Origin: Quadrisphaera sp.
GTDB taxonomy: Bacteria > Actinomycetota > Actinomycetes > Actinomycetales > Quadrisphaeraceae
NCBI GenBank assembly: GCA_029258695.1
Contig: JARIBR010000069.1
Coordinates: forward strand, 1 to 38,994
Length of the DNA stretch: 38,994 nucleotides
Direction: 5' to 3'
Shown: positions 32,844-38,994 of the stretch, piece by piece
How positions within the stretch are numbered: the first letter of the stretch is position 1
Layout: each line of letters begins with the position of its first letter
Program-made: the position numbers and the translations under genes
Notes under the pieces: generated by a model
The model's input: only the letters and a program-made list of their open reading frames with translations
What the model was told of the DNA's origin: nothing
Database searches by the model: none

Positions 32844-34457
32844 ATGACTGCGCAACCCGGTGCGGACGAGCGACGCTCCGTGACGGACCCCTCGCAGGGT
32901 CCGTCGCTGCAGGACGGGTCGTCGGGCGTCGAGCCCTCGGGTGCGCGCGATCGGGCTCCGATGGACGTCCAGGACCCCTTCGCGCGGCCGTCGCTGGCGC
33001 GACCGGTCGGGCGTGAGCAGGGTCCGGCATGGGTGGGCTCCTACGTGCGCTCGCTGCTGGTCGGTGACGTGCTGGCGGTCAGCGTCTCGGTGCTGGTGGC
33101 GTACCTGCTGCGCTTCTCCTTCGTGGCGGAGAGCACGCCCGCGCTGTCCTCCGTGGTCGTCGCGGTGGTCCTGGTCCCCCTGTGGATCGGGGTCCTCGCG
33201 TTCTTCCGGGCCTACGAGCCGCGCTTCCTCGGGGTCGGCAGCGAGGAGTACGACCGCGTCCTGCGCGCCGCGGTGCTCGTCCTCGCGGTCGTGGCCACGA
33301 CCTCGTGGGCGTTCAAGCTCGACGTGGCGCGAGGCTTCGTGGTCATCGCCCTGCCCGCGGCGATGGTGCTGACCCTGGTGTGGCGCTACCTCGCGCGACA
33401 GCGCCTCCACGCCCAGCGGGCGCGGGGTCGCCGCCAGCAGTCCGTGCTGGTCGCGGGGCACCTCACGGGAGTGCTGGCGATGATCCAGCACATGTCGCGG
33501 AGCACCCACCACGGCATGGTCATCACCGCGGTCTGCCTGGCGCGCCCCAGCGGGGCGGCGGGCCATGCGCCGCCGCAGACCCCGCCGGAGCTGGCGCGCC
33601 TCGACGTGGAGGTCGTGGGCTACCTCGACGAGGTGGCGGCTGCGGCGGCTGAGCACGACGTCGACGCGGTCGCGGTGCTGCCCTCGCCCGAGCTCGACGG
33701 TCCCGCGCTGCGCTCGCTGGGCTGGGACCTGGAGTCCACCCGCGCCGAGCTGCTCGTGGCGCCGGCCATCACCGAGGTCATCGGGCCTCGGGTGGCGATC
33801 CGCCCGGTGTGCGGGGTGCCGCTGATGCACCTCCACCGGCCCGAGCACACCGGTGCGCGTCAGCTGGCGAAGTCGGTCATGGACCGCTGCGCCGCCGCCG
33901 CCGGCCTGCTGCTCCTCTCCCCGGTGCTGCTGGCGATCGCGGTGGCGATCCGCCTCGACAGCCAGGGACCGGCGCTGTTCCGCCAGGAGCGGGTGGGCAA
34001 GCACGGCGAGCACTTCACGATGCTCAAGTTCCGCTCCATGACCGACCGCGCCGACGAGCAGGTCATCGACCTGCGCGACGGCGCCGACGCCGGCAACGGG
34101 GTCCTGTTCAAGATGCGCCAGGACCCCCGCGTGACGCGGGTGGGGAAGTTCCTGCGCGCGTACTCGCTCGACGAGCTCCCCCAGCTGATCAACGTGCTCA
34201 CCGGGTCGATGTCGCTCGTGGGGCCCCGCCCGCCGCTGCAGCGCGAGGTCGACCTCTACGGCTTCGACGTCCACCGCCGGTTGTTGGTGAAGCCGGGGCT
34301 GACCGGCCTGTGGCAGGTCAACGGCCGCTCGGACCTCTCCTGGGACGAGTCCGTGCGTCTGGACCTGCGCTACGTCGAGAACTGGTCCTTCGCCTTCGAC
34401 CTCATGATCCTGTGGAAGACGGCCCGCGCGGTGCTCGCGCGCTCCGGGGCGTACTGA
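32844..34457 (+). CDS. Polyprenyl-phosphate sugar-1-phosphate transferase (initiating enzyme, WbaP/CpsE type)
   Basis: A 537-residue membrane protein that starts polymer assembly by moving a sugar-1-phosphate onto undecaprenyl phosphate. The N-terminal part has four helices (LLVGDVLAVSVSVLVAYLLR; SSVVVAVVLVPLWIGVLAFF; AAVLVLAVVATTSWAF; GFVVIALPAAMVLTLVWRYL), then a Rossmann-like domain (QSVLVAGHLTGVLAMI). The C-terminal catalytic domain has one re-entrant helix (AAGLLLLSPVLLAIAVAIRL), LFRQERVGKHGEHFTMLKFR, LDELPQLINVLTGSMSLVGP and RPPLQREVDLYG, ending WSFAFDLMILWKTARAVL. ATG at 32844 has GGAGG nine bases upstream; ATG 32766 has none. It stands apart from the rest of the polymer cluster, between rsmA and ispE, with its own promoter. 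Confidence 0.92.
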   Translation: MTAQPGADERRSVTDPSQGPSLQDGSSGVEPSGARDRAPMDVQDPFARPSLARPVGREQGPAWVGSYVRSLLVGDVLAVSVSVLVAYLLRFSFVAESTPALSSVVVAVVLVPLWIGVLAFFRAYEPRFLGVGSEEYDRVLRAAVLVLAVVATTSWAFKLDVARGFVVIALPAAMVLTLVWRYLARQRLHAQRARGRRQQSVLVAGHLTGVLAMIQHMSRSTHHGMVITAVCLARPSGAAGHAPPQTPPELARLDVEVVGYLDEVAAAAAEHDVDAVAVLPSPELDGPALRSLGWDLESTRAELLVAPAITEVIGPRVAIRPVCGVPLMHLHRPEHTGARQLAKSVMDRCAAAAGLLLLSPVLLAIAVAIRLDSQGPALFRQERVGKHGEHFTMLKFRSMTDRADEQVIDLRDGADAGNGVLFKMRQDPRVTRVGKFLRAYSLDELPQLINVLTGSMSLVGPRPPLQREVDLYGFDVHRRLLVKPGLTGLWQVNGRSDLSWDESVRLDLRYVENWSFAFDLMILWKTARAVLARSGAY

Positions 34458-34485
34458 CCTCGAACCCCCGTGCCAGGCTGCTCCC

Positions 34486-35529
34486 GTGACGCAGCCGCAG
34501 GGGGGTCCTGGCAGGGCGGCGCTCGGGGTGGCCGGCCCGGGCCGCCCGCCCGGCGGCGCACCGCGTGACCGGGTGGTCGTCCGCGCCCCCGCCAAGGTCA
34601 ACCTCCACCTGGCGGCCGGGCCCCCGGGCGCGGACGGCTACCACCCGCTGGTCACCGTCTTCCAGGCCCTCTCGCTCTTCGAGGAGGTCACCGCGTCCCG
34701 CGCCGCCCCGGGGGCGGGCGTCAGCCTGGACGTCACCGGCCGCGGCGCCGAGCACACCCCGCTGGACGCGAGCAACCTCGCGGTGCGCGCCGCCCACGTG
34801 CTCGCCCGCCACCTCGGGCGGCCGGCGGACGTCGCGCTGAGCGTGCACAAGGCCGTGCCCGTCGCCGGCGGGATGGCCGGCGGGTCCGCCGACGCCGCCG
34901 CAGCCCTGCTCGCGTGCGACCTGCTCTGGGGCGGCGGCCTCGACCGCGAGGAGATGCTGGGCCTCGCCGCGGCGCTCGGCGCCGACGTGCCCTTCGCCCT
35001 CGTGGGAGGCACGGCCCTGGGGCTGGCCCGCGGTGACCGCCTGACCCCCGTCACGGCCCGCGGCGATCTCCAGTGGGTCCTGGCGACCTCGGAGCAAGGG
35101 CTGTCGACCCCGGAGGTCTTCCGGGCCCTGGACGACGCGAGGGCGGCGGGGACCGCCCCCGGACGGGGGGCGCTGGAGCCGCGGGTGCCCCCCGACCTGG
35201 CCCGGGCGCTGGACGACGGGGACGCGCGCGCGCTCGGCGTCGCGCTGAGCAACGACCTGCAGGACGCGGCCATCACCCTGCGGCCCGCGCTGGCCAGCGT
35301 CATCGGCGCCGCCCACGACGCCGGGGCGCTCGGCGCGGTGGTCTCCGGCTCGGGGCCGACGATCGCCGTGCTGGCCGAGGGGGTCGACCACGCCGCCGAG
35401 CTCACCCGGGTCCTCGGCGCGCATCCCGGCGTCGCGCAGGCCCGGCGCGTCCACGGCCCCGTCCCCGGGGCGCACCAGGTGCTCGGGGCCGGCGTCTCCC
35501 CGCACCACCCGTCGCTGCGCGGGCGCTGA
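34486..35529 (+). CDS. ispE: 4-diphosphocytidyl-2-C-methyl-D-erythritol kinase
   Basis: A 347-residue GHMP kinase of the non-mevalonate isoprenoid pathway, phosphorylating CDP-methylerythritol. Motifs: VVVRAPAKVNLHLAAGPPGA near the start, KAVPVAGGMAGGSADAAAAL (ATP-binding GHMP motif), GADVPFALVGGTALGLARGD and the C-terminal GALGAVVSGSGPTIAVLAEG. The N-terminal ~28 residues are Gly/Pro/Ala-rich and lack similarity; the GTG at 34486 is the only start before the domain in this frame. The gene follows the phosphotransferase by 28 bases and could share its transcript, placing undecaprenyl supply (isoprenoids) beside its consumer. Confidence 0.93.
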   Translation: MTQPQGGPGRAALGVAGPGRPPGGAPRDRVVVRAPAKVNLHLAAGPPGADGYHPLVTVFQALSLFEEVTASRAAPGAGVSLDVTGRGAEHTPLDASNLAVRAAHVLARHLGRPADVALSVHKAVPVAGGMAGGSADAAAALLACDLLWGGGLDREEMLGLAAALGADVPFALVGGTALGLARGDRLTPVTARGDLQWVLATSEQGLSTPEVFRALDDARAAGTAPGRGALEPRVPPDLARALDDGDARALGVALSNDLQDAAITLRPALASVIGAAHDAGALGAVVSGSGPTIAVLAEGVDHAAELTRVLGAHPGVAQARRVHGPVPGAHQVLGAGVSPHHPSLRGR

Positions 35530-35577
35530 GCGCCGCGGACCCCCGGGCTCGTCCGAGGGCCTGAGAGACTGGGGCCC

Positions 35578-37437
<1,860 letters not shown>

Positions 37438-37438
37438 A

Positions 37439-37462
37439 CTTGTGTGACTTGCTTGACACAAG
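37439..37462 (+). promoter_or_regulatory. Inverted repeat overlapping a -35 box (candidate GntR operator)
   Basis: CTTGTGT (37439-37445) and ACACAAG (37456-37462) form an inverted repeat with a 10-base centre that covers the TTGACA at 37453-37458. A weak -10 (CAGGCT, 37476-37481) is 17 bases further on. A second arm pair TGACAC/GTGTCA overlaps it. The downstream operon ends in a GntR regulator, the likely binder. Confidence 0.55.
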
Positions 37463-37507
37463 ACGAGTGTCACGCCAGGCTCGCCTCTTCCGAGGAGGTG
37501 GGGCGTC

Positions 37508-38335
37508 ATGGGCATACGGCTGGTCCGCTCGCACGAGGGCAGGTCGCTCGCCGTGCTCGAGCGGCGCGTGACCCTGTGGCGCTGGGCCGGTCTCGTCGTC
37601 GGCGTGGGCGCCGCGGTCTGGGCCTCCGACGCCGACCGGCTCGGCCGCGGGGTGATGCTGGCCCCGGCGATCGCCGCGTCCGGCGTGCTGCTGGGGGTGC
37701 TGGCCGGCGAGCTGTCCGCCGGGCGCCTGCGGGTGACCCGCCGCTCGGCGTCCTTGGCCGTCCGACGGGTGCGGGACCACCTGCCGCCCGTGCTGACCGG
37801 CTGCGTCGTGCTGACCACCGTGGGCCTGGGTGTGCTGCTGGTGTGGACCACCGTCATCGGTTCCGCCGACGACATGGGGCGCGATGGCCGCGCGCTCACG
37901 GTGGTCTGCAGCGGGACCACCTCGAGCAGCGGCCCGTGGCCCGGGTCCTTCTACAGCGCCCCGCTCGCGGTAGCGCTCGTCGGCGGTCTGGCCCTCGCCG
38001 TCGCGGGCGTGCTGGCGGTCGTGCGCCGTCGCAGCGTCGTCGACCCGGACGACCCCGCCTCGACCGCGGCGGACCACGTGGTGCGGCGGCGGAGCACCGA
38101 GGCCGTCGTCGCCGCCTACGGGAGCCTCGTGGCCGCCTCGGGGGCCGGGGTCGCCGCGGTGACCGCGCTGGTCATGCACCAGCCGTCCTGCGCGCCGGCG
38201 TGGTGGGCGCCGCTGCGGTGGGGTCTCGCCGGGTTCGTGGCGGCTGCGCTGGTGCTGTTCGTGTGGTGCGCCGTCGCGGTCCTCGCCCCGAGAGGCAGGG
38301 ACGTCGTGGACGCCCCCTTCTCGCCCGTGCGATGA
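37508..38335 (+). CDS. Membrane protein of unknown function, partner of a GntR regulator
   Basis: A 275-residue protein with six predicted membrane helices: WAGLVVGVGAAVWA, MLAPAIAASGVLLGVLAGEL, LTGCVVLTTVGLGVLLVWTT, PLAVALVGGLALAVAGVLAV, YGSLVAASGAGVAAVTALVM and WGLAGFVAAALVLFVWCAVA. A loop with VVCSGTTSSSGPWPGSFYSA lies between helices three and four. It is not recognised beyond this. ATG at 37508 has AGGAGGTG upstream. It shares a transcript with the YtrA-type GntR regulator, whose start overlaps its stop by ATGA. Such regulators usually control transporter or membrane genes beside them, so this protein is probably under its control. Confidence 0.75.
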   Translation: MGIRLVRSHEGRSLAVLERRVTLWRWAGLVVGVGAAVWASDADRLGRGVMLAPAIAASGVLLGVLAGELSAGRLRVTRRSASLAVRRVRDHLPPVLTGCVVLTTVGLGVLLVWTTVIGSADDMGRDGRALTVVCSGTTSSSGPWPGSFYSAPLAVALVGGLALAVAGVLAVVRRRSVVDPDDPASTAADHVVRRRSTEAVVAAYGSLVAASGAGVAAVTALVMHQPSCAPAWWAPLRWGLAGFVAAALVLFVWCAVAVLAPRGRDVVDAPFSPVR

Positions 38336-38892
38336 GCGCTGCGCCCGTCCTCACCGTGGACACCGACGACCCGACCCCTCCGTTCGAGCAGGTCCGACGG
38401 CAGATCGCCGCGCTCGTGGTCTCGGGACGGCTCACCCCGGGCCAGCGCCTCCCGCCGCTGCGCCAGCTGGCCGCCGACCTGGGTCTCGCGGTCGGCACGG
38501 TGGCCCGGTCCTACCGCGAGCTCGAGGCGGCCGGCCTCGTGCTCTCGCGTCGCGGTGGGGGCACGCGGGTCGTCGGCCCGCTGCCGTCCCTGCCCTCGCT
38601 GCCATCTCCGCTGCCGTCGCGGGGACCTGACGGCGAGGCGCTGCGTGAGCAGGCGGTGAGTTTCGTCGCCCGTGCGCGGGCGCTCGGCCGTGACGACGCA
38701 GCCATCGTCGCCGCCGTGCGTGATGCTCTGGACGTCCACGGGGTCCGGAGCGCGTCCGCTGCACTGGCGTGGCCTGCCGCCACGGAACCCGCCGCCGGCC
38801 GGCGACCGACCGCCGGTCGCCGGCCGGAGGGCGAGACGCGTCGGACGGTGACGCTCTGCCCTGATCCGGTGGGTGCTCCACGTCATCCGTGA
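38332..38892 (+). CDS. GntR family regulator, YtrA subfamily
   Basis: A 186-residue regulator with an N-terminal winged helix: PPFEQVRRQIAALVVSGRLT, PGQRLPPLRQLAADLGLAVG, TVARSYRELEAAGLVLSRRG and GGTRVV. The rest is a short helical region (LREQAVSFVARARALGRDDA) as in the YtrA subfamily, which lacks a large ligand-binding domain, followed by a low-complexity tail. A Pro/Ser/Leu run (PSLPSLPSPLPS) links the two. The ATG overlaps the membrane-protein stop by ATGA. The inverted repeat at 37439-37462, overlapping the operon's -35 box, is its likely operator, giving autoregulation. Confidence 0.85.
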   Translation: MSAAPVLTVDTDDPTPPFEQVRRQIAALVVSGRLTPGQRLPPLRQLAADLGLAVGTVARSYRELEAAGLVLSRRGGGTRVVGPLPSLPSLPSPLPSRGPDGEALREQAVSFVARARALGRDDAAIVAAVRDALDVHGVRSASAALAWPAATEPAAGRRPTAGRRPEGETRRTVTLCPDPVGAPRHP

Positions 38893-38905
38893 GGAGGTGT
38901 CAGCC

Positions 38906-38994
38906 GTGGTGAGACCCGCTCCGCGCGATGGCCCCGGCGCGCCGGTGAGGCGCACGGACGGACCAGTTCTGTCACGGTCAGCGATGTCATCGTC
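38906..38994 (+). CDS. Start of a further gene (3' end outside window)
   Basis: A GTG at 38906 is preceded by AGGAGGT at seven bases, and the frame (VVRPAPRDGPGAPVRRTDGP) is open to the end of the window. Only 29 codons are visible and no family can be named. It would belong to the same operon as the membrane protein and GntR regulator. Confidence 0.4.
   Translation, partial: MVRPAPRDGPGAPVRRTDGPVLSRSAMSS

Overview
The window is very GC-rich DNA with long stop-free shadow frames on both strands, frequent GTG starts and 4-bp GTGA gene overlaps, which is typical of Actinomycetota. A conserved actinobacterial neighbourhood, metG - tatD - rpfB - rsmA(ksgA) - ispE - ABC-F ATPase, can be recognised, but it is split. 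metG ends at 718 and tatD begins at 29105, so about 28 kb lies between two genes that are usually neighbours. A second gene, a polyprenyl-phosphate sugar-1-phosphate transferase, sits between rsmA and ispE. The gene content suggests a member of or near the Kineosporiales (Kineococcus/Quadrisphaera type); this is an inference, not something proven by the sequence.

Layout. 1-718: 3' end of metG, followed by a hairpin and a repeat-rich gap. 1218-4408: a secreted beta-helix protein, a GT2 glycosyltransferase and an Alg14/Alg13-type fused glycosyltransferase. 4409-7903: an accessory patch with a truncated gene copy, a toxin-antitoxin pair, the intact paralogue of that truncated gene (DUF6578-like), a lipoprotein and a second ribbon-helix-helix gene. 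7904-12769 (minus): a tightly overlapping operon of Tat-exported alpha/beta hydrolase, GT4, Wzx-type flippase and polysaccharide pyruvyl transferase. 12960-16036 (plus): heparin-lyase-like protein, a catalytically degenerate CHAP-like protein and a GT2. 16093-19327: an STAS (SpoIIAA-like) gene divergent from a six-gene Asp23/DUF2273/DUF6286/AmaP-type envelope-stress operon. 19596-27511: a pyruvyl transferase-GT4 fusion, a membrane acyltransferase, an esterase lipoprotein, a Wzz-like protein, a Wzy/O-antigen-ligase-like protein and a UDP-glucuronate decarboxylase. 27829-28752: an AbiEi/DUF559-type nuclease-like gene bracketed by two matching triplets of a 20-bp palindrome. 29105-37437: tatD, rpfB, rsmA, the initiating phosphotransferase, ispE and abcF. 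37508-38994: a membrane protein, its YtrA-type GntR regulator and the start of another gene.

Together the sugar genes make a nearly complete Wzx/Wzy exopolysaccharide pathway: initiating phosphotransferase (32844-34457), nucleotide-sugar supply (UDP-xylose synthase), at least five glycosyltransferase domains, pyruvyl and acyl decorations, flippase, polymerase, chain-length protein, and exported lyase- or hydrolase-like proteins. The Asp23/AmaP operon is embedded in this cluster and is closed on its 3' side by a strong hairpin.

The most unusual items are the duplicated palindrome triplets around the nuclease-like gene, the PST-GT4 fusion, the toxin-antitoxin pair lying between two diverged copies of one gene, the long hairpin and palindrome between the STAS and Asp23 genes, the CHAP-like protein that has lost its catalytic Cys and His, and an esterase lipoprotein with no ATG/GTG/TTG start.
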